Positions 12,910 to 26,100 of a DNA stretch of 64,000 nucleotides are shown here, one piece after another. The stretch covers positions 57,155,922-57,219,921 of the forward strand of contig NC_053149.1 of the NCBI RefSeq assembly GCF_016808335.1, written 5' to 3'. The notes beneath the pieces are model-generated. The model was not told where the DNA came from. It made no database searches and saw only the letters and a program-made list of their open reading frames with translations. The translations under genes and the position numbers were made by a program. Origin of the DNA: Panicum virgatum (Eukaryota; Streptophyta; Magnoliopsida; Poales; Poaceae). Within the stretch, counting starts at the first letter, position 1, and every line of letters begins with the position of its first letter.

Positions 12910-13669
12910 GATGAAAAAGGTAAACAAGCATAGGTTGGCTCATGACAAAATAAATGGAATTATGCAGCTCACGGAGCCAAAATGTTGTCAATAATGGGAT
13001 GGAAAGCGCAAGGTCATATCCATTAACTTGCACTCAACATGAATCAAGTGATAAGAAGTAACAGAATGAGCCAATCAACTTAAATTCCATCTAGATATGA
13101 TCCAAATCAGAAGGCACTAGCAGTCTAGCATAGACAAGGGCCATAGGTAGCCTGAGCCCCCAAGAAGTGAGTTCAACGATCCACCAGAGACAGAGACAAA
13201 CATTAACTCTTCTCATGAATTGTAACCTTCCTTAAATTATAGAAAGAAAGACTTAGATCAATATGAACCCCACTGAAAATCTCCATCTAAATCTATAGTT
13301 TTCATCACAACGAAGAACAGGAGAAGCCTGTCCCTTTGTCTTGAAAACAGAGAGCAGAGGGTAGGCACATATGTCCAGCAAAATTTATCCCCAAAGACGT
13401 AGAAAGGACCAAGATGTCTTAGTGAGGGGTAGGTGCTTGCAGATCACACCAACCCAACTAAAAGCACACAATGAGACAGGCCACATGGGCATCTGTACGA
13501 ACTAGATAAAACTAACTAAATCGTCTGACACATGATCACACATTCACTCAATTACAAATCCTAGCATCACACCAACAGTTTTATTCTAAGATCAATAGCT
13601 CGGCATTCCACTAAGATCAACAAAAATGTTCGAACTTGCATACAGCAAACAAGGAGTAATAAACTATAC
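12910..13669 (-). other. non-coding, probable VOZ intron 2 sequence
   Basis: This stretch follows the splice donor after VOZ exon 2 (minus strand). I found no reading frame resembling the VOZ zinc-finger region and no repeat with clear ends. It is best regarded as intron, or as the ruined downstream part of the gene. Confidence 0.45.
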
Positions 13670-14298
13670 CTGATCATGGAACACAGCAGCCGCGGCAGGA
13701 GCAACATTAGACAGAACGCCCTGGCCCAGCAGCTGCGGCTGTGGCTGCGCCACTGCGATGTCAACTGCTTCCTCGCGCGGCTCCGGCTTCATGTCCTGGC
13801 AACCCAGCGCGTGCCCCTGGCTCTGGTTGGCTGGGGGCGGGGAAGGGGGAGGGGGCTGCTGCTGCTGCTGTTGCTGTTGCTGCTCGACCAGCTTGCTCGT
13901 GGCGTCGTCCTCCTCCTCGGCCGTCGCCAGCTGCAGCAATCGCAGAGTCTCCGATGGTGGATCCGACAGCTCCCTGGTGTTGCCCTGCCGTCAATCACAG
14001 CCACCGGACCAAACATCAGCCACGCCTCAAAAAGATGTAGGCGAAAATGATCGGAGGAGGCAGGAGGGACGTGTACCTGGAGCGAGGAGGCCGGGGAGGG
14101 AGCGCTGAGCTCGGAGCGCCACTCCCGGAGCATCTGCTGGAGTTGCGCCTCGAGGACGGCGGCGTCGGCCGGGCGGGAGTCCTTGCGCGCGGACTGGAGG
14201 CCCGAGAACATCTCCTGGAGGTCGTCGACGCGGGTCTTGGCACGCACGCGGAACTGATGGTGCCGCGACGCCGCCCACGACGACGGCCCCTTCCCCAT
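13670..14298 (-). CDS. VOZ1: VOZ transcription factor, exons 1-2 only
   Basis: VOZ proteins are plant-specific one-zinc-finger transcription factors. Exon 1 (14298-14077) encodes 74 residues beginning MGKGPSSWAASRHHQFRVRA and containing KTRVDDLQEMFSGLQSARK, the characteristic VOZ N-terminus; it ends at a GTACAC donor. Exon 2 (13984-13670) adds 105 residues: RELSDPPSETLRLLQLA, an acidic EEEDDATSKLV block, a nine-glutamine tract followed by prolines, and ends AVFHDQ before a GTATAG donor. Both junctions are phase 0. The next exons, which should carry the conserved zinc finger and DNA-binding domain, are not found down to position 1. Either the gene is truncated or its second intron is over 13 kb and filled with transposons. 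The symbol rests on family resemblance to the rice VOZ1/VOZ2 pair and I cannot tell which. Confidence 0.85.
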
Positions 14299-15660
14299 CG
14301 CCGCCGCTCCTGATGCCGCCGCCGCGATCGGTGAGCGCGGTGGAACGGAATGGGGTCGTGGTGGTTTTTTTCACCCCTCTCCTTCTTGCGCGCGCCGTGT
14401 GCTCTGCTGCGCGAGCGAGATGCTCTGCCGAGTTTTCTGGCTGCCACTTTGTTGGGTCGGGGTCGGCGGCCTTGGGAAAAGCGACGGCCGCGGCAAAAGG
14501 AGGCGGGCGACGCCGGGGCCCAGCTTGCGGATTGGGGGAGCATCGTCAAGGCCGAAAGCGCCGTCCAATAGCAGCGGCATGGACCGTCGTCTCCGTGCAT
14601 TTACACGTTGTTTCCGGTCGATAATCGTAGAAATCTATCGTTTTCCTTTCAAAGCTTGGAGTAAAAAACCTCCATACGCATAGCGCATACTGAGTAAGTA
14701 AGTAGGGTTTCACTCGTATTCATCAACTTTGAAATTATATTTCTAGATCCGTAAATTATATCACTTAGATCCACAAACTTTAAAAGTCTACCCTAGATCC
14801 ACAAAGTTGCGATTTGATTACCTAGATTCATATCCTCCAACTTTATGTGCTGACAGCATAAATCTACGCAATGGTCAATGCCTATACGTTGCTGAATTCA
14901 CTAGAAAGGTGAAATTTAAGGTCTGGTTTCAGAGTATGGGAAGAGGAGATGAGCACTAAAATACTTATTTTGGAGATTATTGATATGTAGAATTAAAAAG
15001 GGAGCTTCCGGACCACCAACGGTAATATGGATGGTAAAGATGGTGGAGATCACAAAGGGACTCAACAATATGTATACGAAACCCTCCAGTGGTATTAGCC
15101 TTATCGCGGATTGGTATGCGGGGTTTAGTTGTATAAAGTCTTTTTATGCTAGTTTGTTTTATATATTTCATTATATCTTTCAGCTCTTCTAATATCGAAT
15201 ATTTTATTGAAGTCGTCGCTTGGTGTCGGCGTTGCGAAGCCTAATATGCTAATCGCCAAATCCACTCTCGCGATCTACCAACTCCAGTGATCTGAACCGC
15301 ACAAACTCTCTTTGACGGACGAGATCTCTCCAACGCCGACACCGCGCCTCCTGGCTGGGAACCGGACACATCGCCCACACCTCGCCCGCTCGCCCCAGCG
15401 GCTCTCGCACGGTCGCACCCTGCTCGAGCCACGTCTGCTCGCGCGAGGACACGTTGAGCCCCGCTCTCCCTGGCCCCACATGCCATTATCACATAAACCG
15501 ATATACTTAACCCCTCCTCACACTCTCCCTCGCCTCGACGCCTCCTCCTCCGGCCTCCAACCAAGGGCGTCGCGTCGCCGAGCCAGCCATTGCCCGCCTC
15601 GCGGCTCGCGATTCGCAAGCGCCAGACGCTAGGGCTCTGTGGGGGAGAGGCCGCAGCGCG
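14299..15660. promoter_or_regulatory. shared upstream region of divergent VOZ and RTN4IP1-like genes
   Basis: The two genes lie head to head, with start codons 1362 bp apart. The parts next to each start are GC-rich, as is common for grass 5' regions and 5' UTRs, while 14680-15230 in the middle is AT-rich and includes related phrases around TAGATCCACAAA. I see no unambiguous TATA box for either gene, and no repeat with convincing ends. Confidence 0.4.
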
Positions 15661-18600
15661 ATGTGGTGGAGGGCGGTGAGGGACCGCCGGCGGATCGCCG
15701 GGGCGCGGTCGGCATCCACCGCGGCGGCGGCGGCGGCGGAGAAGAGCTGCCGTGCCGTGGTGGTGCCGCGTTACGGTGGCCCGGAGGTGCTGGAGGTCAG
15801 GCAGGGTGTGCCGGTGCCCGATCTGAAGCCGCGGGATGTGCTTGTGCGCACGCGCGCGGTCTCCATCAACCCCCTGGACCTGCGAGTGAGCGCCCCATTT
15901 TGGACCTACGCTCCCTCCCTCCACTGTATTTACCGGAAACGTCTAATGAAAATTCTTTGCATGTTGGGGGTTCAACTTGGTTTAGGCGCTGCAAAATTAG
16001 AGCCATGGATTAGTTTGCAATGGTTTCTTATTATTTACTGTGATTTCACTATTTTGGACATATTGAACATTGTCCTGCGAAAAGAACACGCATTTACAAC
16101 AAAGGCAAAGGGCAGTGTTTCATAATATTCTTTTGGGCAAATATATCAGGTTATAAATTTGAAAAATCAATGTAGTACAGGTTATTACGAACATTATGAT
16201 AGATTGTCTAAGCAGGCAGAATCATGAGAAAAATAGATGGATGACTTGGTAAATTTGGACACAATAATTGAATTTGTATTCCTATATGCCATTGGAATTA
16301 TGAAACTGCTTTAGGTTGTGTTACTATGTTGTTTATTGCTATCTACATGCTAAAAGCATTGTTTGTGTTTAGATGCGATCTGGTTATGGACGCTCCATAT
16401 TCGAGCCCCTCCTACCTCTTATCATTGGACGGGACATTAGCGGTGAAGTTGCAGCCACAGGGACTTCTGCATCGTCATTTTCTATTGGGCAAGAAGTGTT
16501 CGGTGCATTGCATCCAACAGCTCTCAGAGGGACATATGCTGATTATGCAATTCTTTCACTGGATGAACTTACTCCCAAACCATCTACACTCAGTCATGCA
16601 GTAGGTGTCATTAAACTCATTTCCCCATTTCTTTCTAGTATATTATAAGAAATGCTATGCTAGGACCAATTTCTGTCCGATGTCCATTATTATGAATGAT
16701 TCTATAGGCTGAGTACAGCACTACCTAATTTGAAATAGGGAGACCCTGTTTTCTCTTGTGTGCAATATGTTTTTATTTATTTCAAGGACACACATCTAAT
16801 TCTTTGGTGAAGAAGAGCGCTAGGGATTTCCAAAATGTTATTCCTGTTCATTTGTTTATTAGTGGAAAGTAGCACATTTTGTTATTATGAATTCACAGCC
16901 AAGTGCTAAGCATCTTGCTACAAATTTGTATAAAACCATTGCTATGTCGCAGGAGGCTAGTGCAATCCCATTTGCTGCATTGACTGCATGGCGTGCTTTA
17001 CATGGTACGGCTCGAATTTCTGAAGGGTATGTTGATTATATATATACGCCATTTAATAGGCAGATATCATTTTGCTTCTGCTGCTTCAGTTTATGTTTGA
17101 TACGATCAATCACTCGAACTCATTTTTGTGTTACTCTAGGGACTATTTCTAATGTTATAGAAATTAATCTGTGACTGACAGTTCCATGGTCTTTCATTTC
17201 TTCTTTCCTTTTTTTGTAATGATATGAGTATTTATAATATACTAGAGGCTATGTTGTTGTTGTTGTTGATATGAGTATTTATAATATGCTTGTGTAGAGA
17301 ACAGCTAAGAAACATAGGACTGGCAAAAAATAATATGCTCCTATAAATTTGCATAATTTTGAATTTATCTTAATTTCTTAGTAAATAATACTAATAGAAA
17401 GGGGGGAAAATTCTTGTGATGCTCTGCCCAGCCCTTAACCTTCCTTGTCTTCTACTTGATCCCCAACTGTCTCGTGTAATTCATCTGAAGACCATTCTGT
17501 TAATTAGGCGCAGGCCATGCTTATATGCAATGCTCTCGTGTCATTATCTGCAAAATGCCAATTCATTACTGATTGACTGGAAGCATATTTCAGTGTTGTT
17601 TATTTATTCGCCTGAGTTTGATGCAACTTGTTGCAATCTATTAGACAAAGAGTACTTGTGATTGGTGGAGGAGGAGCGGTTGGACTAGCTGCTGTACAGC
17701 TTGCAGTAGCTGCAGGGTGTGGGGTTTCTGCCACCTGTGGAGCCCAAAGTATTGAGCGAGTTATGGGAGCTGGTGCTGAACAAGCTATTGATTACACCGC
17801 TGAGGTAAATAGCCTTTGAAACTGTTATCCTTATTTGGCCCTTTAACGTATATTGTTAATTCTTTTGCCCTTCCAATATGCTATTTGCTTGTCCATTTAT
17901 CTTGTAAAATCTTGCTGCGCATGGGAGCAACATTCTTTGTTTATAGCAGGATAGAAAATGTTGTATTTTATATGAGTGATTATGTAATGGTTGTATGATA
18001 CTTAATACACTGAACGGATCTTCATGGCTTTCTTCTATCACTGTAGTTCCATTATCATAATAGCTGATGATTTATTTACACATGGGAGAAAAAGGAAACT
18101 CTGACAAATTTTTTTTTTGCCACTTAGCTCTATGAAGCTGGAAAGCTTTGCTGCTGTTCCCACTTGCAGATTTGAGAGATGCTGCATACACTTAAATCTG
18201 TGTTTTTTCCTAGGTCTAATGTAACTTTTTTTTGTTTGTTAGCTGGTTTAAGTTACAAAAATATGTGGAACTTAATATAAACTTGTAATATAAGATGCTG
18301 AAATCTTTAGTTGTTCTACTGGACTATGATTTATAGCCAATTAACATGAGTAATTTCTACTACTGGATAAATGGATAGTCATTGTTCTACCTGCATTGCA
18401 TTTTCTTTTGAAGTTTGAAATTCCCTTGCTTTGAGTACTATCTTGTTCATCTTAGATGGCCTGGCTTACAGGATACAGAAGCAGCAGTCAAAGGGAAGTT
18501 TGATGCTGTTTTAGACACCATTGGAGTACCTGAGACTGAAAGAATTGGCATAAATGTTCTTAGGAGAGGTGGACACTATATGACTCTTCAGGTAATTGAT

Positions 18601-20244
18601 CTGCATTTTGTGCTTTTTGCGCTTCTGTTATCTCTATCCTATCTTTTCTTATCATATTGTCCTAAACATGATAGGGAGAAGCAGCGGCACTAGCAGATAG
18701 ATATGGATTAGCTGTAGGGCTTCCTGCTGCTACTGCTGCTTTACTAAAGAAGCAGATGCAGTATCGTTATTCTCATGGAATAGGTAATGAGCTTTTATTC
18801 ACATGTTTTTTTTATACATGAATTTTGTTTGTTTGTGTCTCAATTCTGGGATACCGGTTCCGTTCCTAATTAGGATCACAATTCTAATGAACTGGGATAT
18901 GGCTGTTAATCACAAACTAGCCAAGGACAAATATGTTTTCAGCTCGAGCTTATAAGAATTCATGCAGATCTCCCAAAATTTTCGGTGTACCATAAGTAAA
19001 CCTATCCAAACTTTAGCAGGGTTCTCACAAAGTGTACTAAACACTTCTCAGGAGGAATTCAGCTGCAAATGGTGCGGAGCGGTGCGCTCCTAATGCGTAC
19101 CCGCTGCCCCGTCATTGCCAAACGCATGCCAGGGGTCGGACCGCTCCGTTTGCACACCTGCCCCGCATGACCCGCGGGTAGCCAGGGGTCGAACCTCCCA
19201 TGCCACGCTAGCCATTGCAGTGCTGCACTGCTGCCTCAGTAATACGTTGCGCACTTGCTGTCTAGACACAAGCGAGGCGATGGGGAGGCGCTCTGCTGCA
19301 ATTGAAGCATGCGAGGTCCGACCCCAGGATCACCAGGGGTAGATAGGGTCGCGACCCTCTTGATCCTTTTTAGTTCAGGATCGCCCTGCCCCGATTTGTG
19401 GGCTGGTTTGAGGAGCTGTTCGATTTCGCAGGAGGATCGACCTGAACCCCTTGCAGGCCGAGGAGGAATACTAGTAACTGCTAGCTAGTAGTATTTGAAA
19501 GCAACCTTCAATAGCAATTTTTCAATTATGATCTAGCAATGGATCAAATTGTTTGATATTTTTGTCTGTAGAACACTGATTTTTAGTGATCTTTTGCCCA
19601 TGGAATTTTTTGTCTGCAGCATCAAAGCACATTATATAAGTGTCCTGTAAACCAATCCCCCAAATTTTCTACAGGATACTGGGCTCAATTTCCATGCACA
19701 ATTGGCATACACAAAGTTGAGAGCACTGGGCTGTCTTTTTCTTTTAACCTAGCAAGTGGTGTAGTTGCTCCTTCTGAACTGGTCGAATCTAGATTTACAA
19801 TGGGATTTGTTAAAAGAAAGACATCCAGCTATCCAGGATATGAAATTATGGATGTGTTTTATGAAATTATGATGTACGCTTGCACGTGTCTCATGCAATA
19901 CTCAGGTGGCACTATGCTTAGCTTCCTCATCACTGTTCACTATGATCTTACATAATGAGCGCAGTACATTATGGAGGCACATTTCTATGTAGGTTACCTG
20001 CTACTGCTACATATCACGTCACTTATAAGATGTCCTGATACCTGTATCCAATTTAATTTCAGAGTATTGGTGGACTTACATGAGAGCTGATGCCGAAGGG
20101 CTTCATGAGATACAAAGGCTATCTGGAACTGGGAAGTTGCAGATACCTGTGGAAAAGACTTTTCCCGTCAACCAAGTAAGAGAAGCTCATATAGCCAAGG
20201 AGAAAAAGTTAGTTCCTGGCAAGGTGGTCCTAGAATTTGACTAG
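15661..20244 (+). CDS. mitochondrial-type quinone/zinc-less alcohol dehydrogenase (RTN4IP1-like)
   Basis: This is a medium-chain dehydrogenase/reductase, an NADPH-using family that includes quinone oxidoreductases and animal RTN4IP1. Seven exons join in frame: 15661-15885, 16373-16600, 16953-17026, 17645-17804, 18472-18591, 18675-18783, 20063-20244, total 1098 nt or 365 residues, a normal length. All introns are GT/AG. The N-terminus (MWWRAVRDRRRIAGARSAS) is basic and Ser/Ala-rich, like a mitochondrial presequence. Then follow the GroES-like fold (YGGPEVLEV, VSINPLDLRM, IIGRDISGEV) and the Rossmann nucleotide site VLVIGGGGAVGLAAVQLA at about residues 179-196. The catalytic-zinc cysteine/histidine pattern of true alcohol dehydrogenases is not evident. 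The protein ends LVPGKVVLEFD. I see no damage; the physiological substrate is unknown. Confidence 0.92.
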
Positions 20245-21353
20245 TGGTAGCAAGATCTTCCCCCTCAGGAACTGAAGAGCTGTGCGTTTGTACATCATGA
20301 TAGTAACTTCTTTTTTTGGAAAATCTGAATAGCTCTGATGCTGTCAGGAACTTTTTTTTGCTGTTCCAGCATATCATTTCGTTTCAGTAGTAGGAATGCG
20401 GTAAATAATCATATCAGATACGCCCAAGATTTTGCAGATGCATTACTTTTGCCACACCGCTTGTATACAGATACTTGATGTTTCTTACTTTCATGGTGCA
20501 TTTTCACTGTGCCCTTCCTGTTCTGCGATATCAAAGGAAAAATTCGAACATGAAATTTTACCATCTTTAGTTGCGTTTTTTTGTTCCTCAAAAAGGAAAT
20601 TCAGTAAAACAACGCAGGTCCCGGACCAGATTCGAACAAGACGCAACTATAAAATCGTAATGAAGCCACTTTAAATGTGAAAAATCACGAGATGCAGGTA
20701 CGGTACATTACACCACAAACAGCTCCTAGGCTCCAAGACTGTTTTTTCAAAAGGTATGATGAAAGTGCAAGGATAAATAAAAGGAGATAAACAGTGTTTA
20801 TGTATATCACGTAGTACTTAATAAGTAATGAAGATATGATGAAAGTGCAAGAATAAATAAAGGAGATCTCTCATTCCATTTAAAAGGTATATTCTTTTAA
20901 CTCATTGATAGTACGGATATTAAAAAACTATAAATCCTACCTCATTAGACTACAAATAACCTTGTTTTTCAACTAAAATGCAATTTTAGCCTAGCAAATG
21001 ATCTTAGATTTGAGTGTGTTCTAGTCATATTTGCTTAGAAAAACACCTAGTTTTTTATCATATTTTTTCCCAGTTTTTTACAAATTTATTGAATTTTCCA
21101 AATTCAAAACGGAAAATACCGAAAATTTCCAAAATTCCATTTCCCGGCTACTAGCGGAAACGGAATTTTTTCCGGTTTTCCGGCAGTATACCGGCGGAAA
21201 GTTTTTCCCTGAGAAAGAGGGGGAGGGAAGGGGCGCAGAAAGAGTGGGTGGGAATTGATGCCCCTCGGGTTCAGACTTATTGGCCAAGTAGATCACTTCG
21301 GCCCCTTTTTTTTGTCTGCTAATTCCTTTTCTGCCCCTTGATTGATGACCTAA
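20245..21353. other. 3' UTR and intergenic DNA
   Basis: The first few hundred bases after the stop codon at 20244 are the likely 3' UTR. At about 21095-21200 there is a segment rich in CGGAAAA/TTTTCCG phrases of the kind seen at hAT transposon ends, but no partner end or target duplication was found. Two copies of ATGATGAAAGTGCAAG lie at about 20756 and 20835. No gene is supported. Confidence 0.45.
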
Positions 21354-22351
21354 GGGCATCTCCAACCCACATACGGCTGCCGTCTGCAAGTTTTGGGAAT
21401 TAGTAACACAGATAGCTTAGCGGACAGCTTCTTCAATCTACAGACACCTACTGTCTATTTGACTGTTTAATATTTGGAATGTAGCCCATGATCAACCATA
21501 AATACTGCTGTGTAGACCATTGTGTGGATACGTACCATATGAATAAGAAAACATTTGAACTCTCAATATTTAACCACTTTGAAAAATAACAACTATTTCA
21601 ATGGAGCATAAACTACACTTGCACACTTGCATACATACGAATGACACAGTACATATGCATCCATAAAAATGCAAGCCCACAATTGGCAACTAACGATTTA
21701 AAGTATGCATCCATGAATATTGAGACGCCATGGTTGAGCTCGGAGCAGGGGGGAATCTTGCGCTACAGCCGGCGGGGGTCCGGCCATTGTTGGACGATGG
21801 GGCAGCAGGGAAACGGCCACCAGTGTAACTTGGGGCAGTGGGGAACGCCGACGAAGCTTCAACGGAGATGGGCATCGCCGGTGATGCGCCGCTGCGCCCC
21901 AGCCCGCCGGGACACCTTTCCGGCCTGCCGTTGCTGCCTGCCGCGGGAGCGCCGTGCTCTTCCTCTCCCGTGCAGCAGCTTCCTCCTTCCGTGGCATGGC
22001 AGCCCGATCTACCTTCTGAGCGATTTGTGGATTAAGGGGCAGCGGGGACTGGAATATGAGGGGCGATGGAGGCACGGATTTGGGGAGAAAGCGCGCGCGG
22101 TTGCGGGGAGAGAGCGCGCGCTGGGAGGGGGATTTTGCTGCGATGCGCGCCAAAATCGCTGCTGCCGTAGCCGATCCATCCCGCCGGCGATTTGGTTCCC
22201 CAACGCAAGCGCTGGTGTCTACATGATCTTGGAGCACGCGCTTTTGCCGTCGTGGGAGGAGGCGACGGCAAAACGGCTCGCTCGGCGAAACTACATCGGT
22301 AAGTACAATAAACCGTAAACCGACGGCGTAATTACTCGCGTTGGAGATGCC
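21354..22351. mobile_element. TIR element, probably non-autonomous Harbinger-like
   Basis: The 1 kb segment starts GGGCATCTCCAACCC and ends CGTTGGAGATGCC, so it has about 12 bp inverted ends of the GGCATCTCCAAC type found on grass Harbinger/Tourist-like elements. The interior changes from AT-rich to GC-rich (about 21730-22290) and holds overlapping open frames with no domain I recognise and no transposase. No clean target-site duplication is visible, so the exact boundaries are uncertain. Confidence 0.55.
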
Positions 22352-23109
22352 AGAAAAATGTTCTAAGATACTATGTGCATTGTTAATAAAAAAATTTGAA
22401 TCATTAAAAATAATAAAATTCTTGAATGTGCATAATCAACTGTGAGGATTTACTATCGACGTGTCATGGTTGAACTTACGTCCATGCCGTGCAACGATTT
22501 CTCAAGACAGCGAGCAAGATAAATACCACATATCATAAACAAGTTTGACTGCCAGCATTGATAAGTTGCCAGTAAAAAAGTTCAGCACCCTCAAGCTGGA
22601 AGTTTAATAGATTATGACTTCATCAAACAAGTTTATCACCAAAATTTGACACCACAGTTCCCAGAAAAAAAAAACCTTTGACTATACGGATTGGTGACCA
22701 CAAGATAAATACCACAAGTAGCTTGGATAAATACCACAGTTCCAAGATAAATACCACAAGATAACACTACAGTTCCATGATAAATACCACAAGAAGTATA
22801 GAAGATTGGTTACAATGAAGTAACTTGGATATGGACTGTGTTTCTTGTAAGCCAAGTTCATAGCCACTGCCATCAGATAATTGTAAAACTACCGTTCAAC
22901 TCATACATGGTCCATCTGACAATATATGCCTGTAACTCTGAAAATAAAAAATTGACTGCAAAATTCACTTAAAAACTGAAGCCTCCTATGGAATATAGAT
23001 GCAAAATTCATAATAGTCCATTAAGTACACAGAAGCTATAAAATTCTCAAAATTGTACATGGTCTCTGTCAAAATTTTCATCCCTGGTCACCAAGTGTGT
23101 CAGCGCATT
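22352..23109 (-). other. 3' UTR / intergenic sequence downstream of the NTF2-like gene
   Basis: AT-rich sequence with no gene. At 22700-22800 the phrase GATAAATACCACA recurs several times at irregular spacing, forming a weak tandem repeat. The part nearest 23109 probably belongs to the 3' UTR of the minus-strand gene ending at 23110. Confidence 0.45.
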
Positions 23110-26100
23110 TCATTCTTCAATGTGTGAAGCATGGTGAACAGATATCAGCCATGTGCCATCAACTTTCTCAAAGACATTGGTGGCGACTTGCTTTCCCCAA
23201 GTTCTTCCTTTGTTCTTCACCACCTCCAAGCATGTGACGTAACCGAGGTTGCCACGGATGTAAACCTCTATGTTCCTGAGATCAATACTCAGTGGGAACT
23301 CATAATCTGCATTGCAAACCATCTCCCAGCTTTGCATGACCACATCATAACCAGATATCCGACCTGCAGCAGGGTGTATTACATACACATGATCACCCTT
23401 AGCCCAGATAGAGTACATCGCAGCAATATCTCCATTCTTGAAGGCATTGTAGAACCGTGCATTGGCTGCGAGGAGCGAAGCTTTAGCATCCTCATGGAGG
23501 ATACGTAGATCATCCCGGATCTTTGCAGCACGGGCATAATCTTCTTCCTCGATGGCTCTGTCCAAATTAGACTGAAGAGTTTCTTCATCGACCAACATAT
23601 CCTCAGTTTTTGAATATCCATCAGACTCCCCGCTTTTAACATGGACAATTTTGCATCTTCTCGAATTGGAATCTGCTATTTGAATCCCTGCACTGAAGAT
23701 GACATGTCAGCCATTTTGAGAATAGCACATGATTCTGCATTTCTTGTGGGAAGTGTTTTGAAATCACATTCATGCAAATACCACTCCTGATTTTTTTTCT
23801 CCTAGGTGGCTAGGTCCAAAGTTCCGCAAATACTAATGTCGGTACCTCTGGACTGGGGTACCCCCTCTTACTATGCCAAGACTCGTGTAGTTATCCGTAA
23901 CTACGCCCTAAGGAGCTGAGCAGCCGGATCTTTGGGGTCCGGCCCCGTCTCACCGGATCAACAGCCCTGGACCTCCTTCCCGCTCGGGACAGGTCTGGTG
24001 TCACCACATGTCCTGGAGAAGAAAGCGCTCAGGGCCAAAACGGCCGGGGGCCCCAGGCCTCCCACGGGGTCCCGGAACCCCATATACTATCCGGACCCCT
24101 CGGCAGGGGGGGAACAGACACCCCCTCTGAGGGGGTCCGGAGCCGCCACGTGTCCGCAGACGCAGATGCGCGCGCGGCTGCCAAGCTTCCTCGGGAAGAC
24201 TTGGCCACTTACCGCATTCAATACGGGAGGCGTTAAGAACGCTCTGCCACAACAGAACCCGAGGAGACTTTCGCCAGGCTGTACTGTTGACCGTGCGTTA
24301 CCAAGGTACACTGTACAGCCGCTGGCGCCACTCACGCCACGCACGTCAGTCTGCTACACCAGTTAGACACGACAACTCGGCGACGGAGTATCATAACGTC
24401 TACACGGTAGACCCAACAGTCTACGCCGCAACCTACACTGCCTCAACGGGCGCCTCGCTGATGGGACAAGTGAAGACTCCCTTCGGTCAGAGAGTCTACA
24501 GTGCAATGAAGCGTATCCGGGAAGAGATTCTCAACCACTGTAGCGCCATTAGTGTCTTTTTGATAGTAAAATATACATCCTTGTTGGGCCCATCTATCGG
24601 GGTCCAACACCTGTGTACGCGTCCTCCTTGCGCTATAAAAGGGGGACGCCCGCTAGAGAATGACTCAGGCCCGGCTGGGCAGAGGATAGACTCATTCATA
24701 CTAAGTACACCACACAGTGGATGTAGGGTATTACGCTCCGGCGGCCCGAACCACTCTAAATCTGTGTGTTCTTGCCCCTGAGCTAGATCAGCCTAATAGC
24801 TTGGCACTTCCCCGAATACTCCTCCTCGGGGAATAGGCGGGTGCGTTCCGCCACCCGGCTGTGGGTACCCTCAAAAGCCCACGACATTTGGCGCCGTCCG
24901 TGGGGATGGATGCAAGCGTTGGCTAGATCTCCAAACTTCTAAGGCTGAGCTCATCCTCTGCAACCGCGGCGAGAAGATGAAGAGAGGCATGGCGGCACCT
25001 ACGCCGCATGTCACTGCGCTGAGGCACCAGCGCCCTCGGTGCGGCGGCGCACGGCAGCGACGCCTGCTGTGCGTCGCCACTGCGACGCCTCAGAGCCGGC
25101 ACGGTGGTGCGCGGGGTCGACACCTGTTGCGTGTCGCCCTACGCCATCCCAGTGTCGGCTCAAAGTTTTCTCTCAAGCAACCACCAGGATTCCCCGGCGG
25201 CGGCGTGATGTCGGCTCAAGGCTTTTTCTCAACACGAAGCCTGGAGCCAACCACTGTCGCCCGGGGGAAGTTGACCGTCGGCTCCCCCTTTCCAGGACCG
25301 AGTCTCTCTCGGTGCTGCTGCAGACAGGACTCCGCCACCAGGCGCGGGGGCCCAACGCCAGCACCAAGGTCGAGCCGGCGAACGACCGCCCTTCTACACG
25401 CTCCGTGCTCATCCAAACGAGCACCCAGCTCATGATGAGCGGTCATCGGGGGCCGGCCTCCGACGGCAGACGGCGACAGCTGGCAATGGCAGGGCCACTC
25501 CCATTCAAAGCCAAAGAAATTGTTCTCATGCAAACTAAGCATGAAACAGTTCTTATGCAGGGAAGGGCCCTGCAAGCTCCCGAGGTGATACTGGATGATG
25601 CCGGACAAGCACGTCCAGGGCATCTTCGCCCCCAACTAACTCAGAAGAGCCTCCAAGACGGCAGCTCCACTACAACCAGCAACGTGCACGCCTTACGGGG
25701 CGACAACTCTAGGTTATCACTAGATAGTATTGAGCGAGTTTTTCTCCTTTGTAATAATATGGTGCCTACGTGTGGTCCAGAGCGGTAAAGGTCCGCCCTT
25801 GTAAACCCAACCTCTGGCTTCATCGCACAAACAGGCGACACCAGCAAGTGGTCCAGAGCGGTAGAGGTCCGTCCTCGTAATCCCGGCCTCTGATGTACAC
25901 CACTAATCAAGTAATGAAGGAGATTTACTTTCAGTTCTATCTTATCTTCACATTAGCCTAATAAGCACTTCTCCGATCAGCTTGCATGTTTCTTTCTTCC
26001 GTACGGAGTCTTTTCTTCGTTACTAACGATCCAAATTGAGCTGCTGGCTTGTGGTCAGGTGGGGACACCCCTTCTAGCTGGAAGGCAGTTCGGACCCCTA

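Noticed and set aside
21095..21200. Possible hAT transposon terminus
   Set aside because: CGGAAAA/TTTTCCG phrases are suggestive, but no second end or 8 bp duplication was found.
21641..22318. 225-codon frame
   Set aside because: It lies in a TIR element, overlaps several opposite-strand frames and has no recognisable domain or transposase motif.
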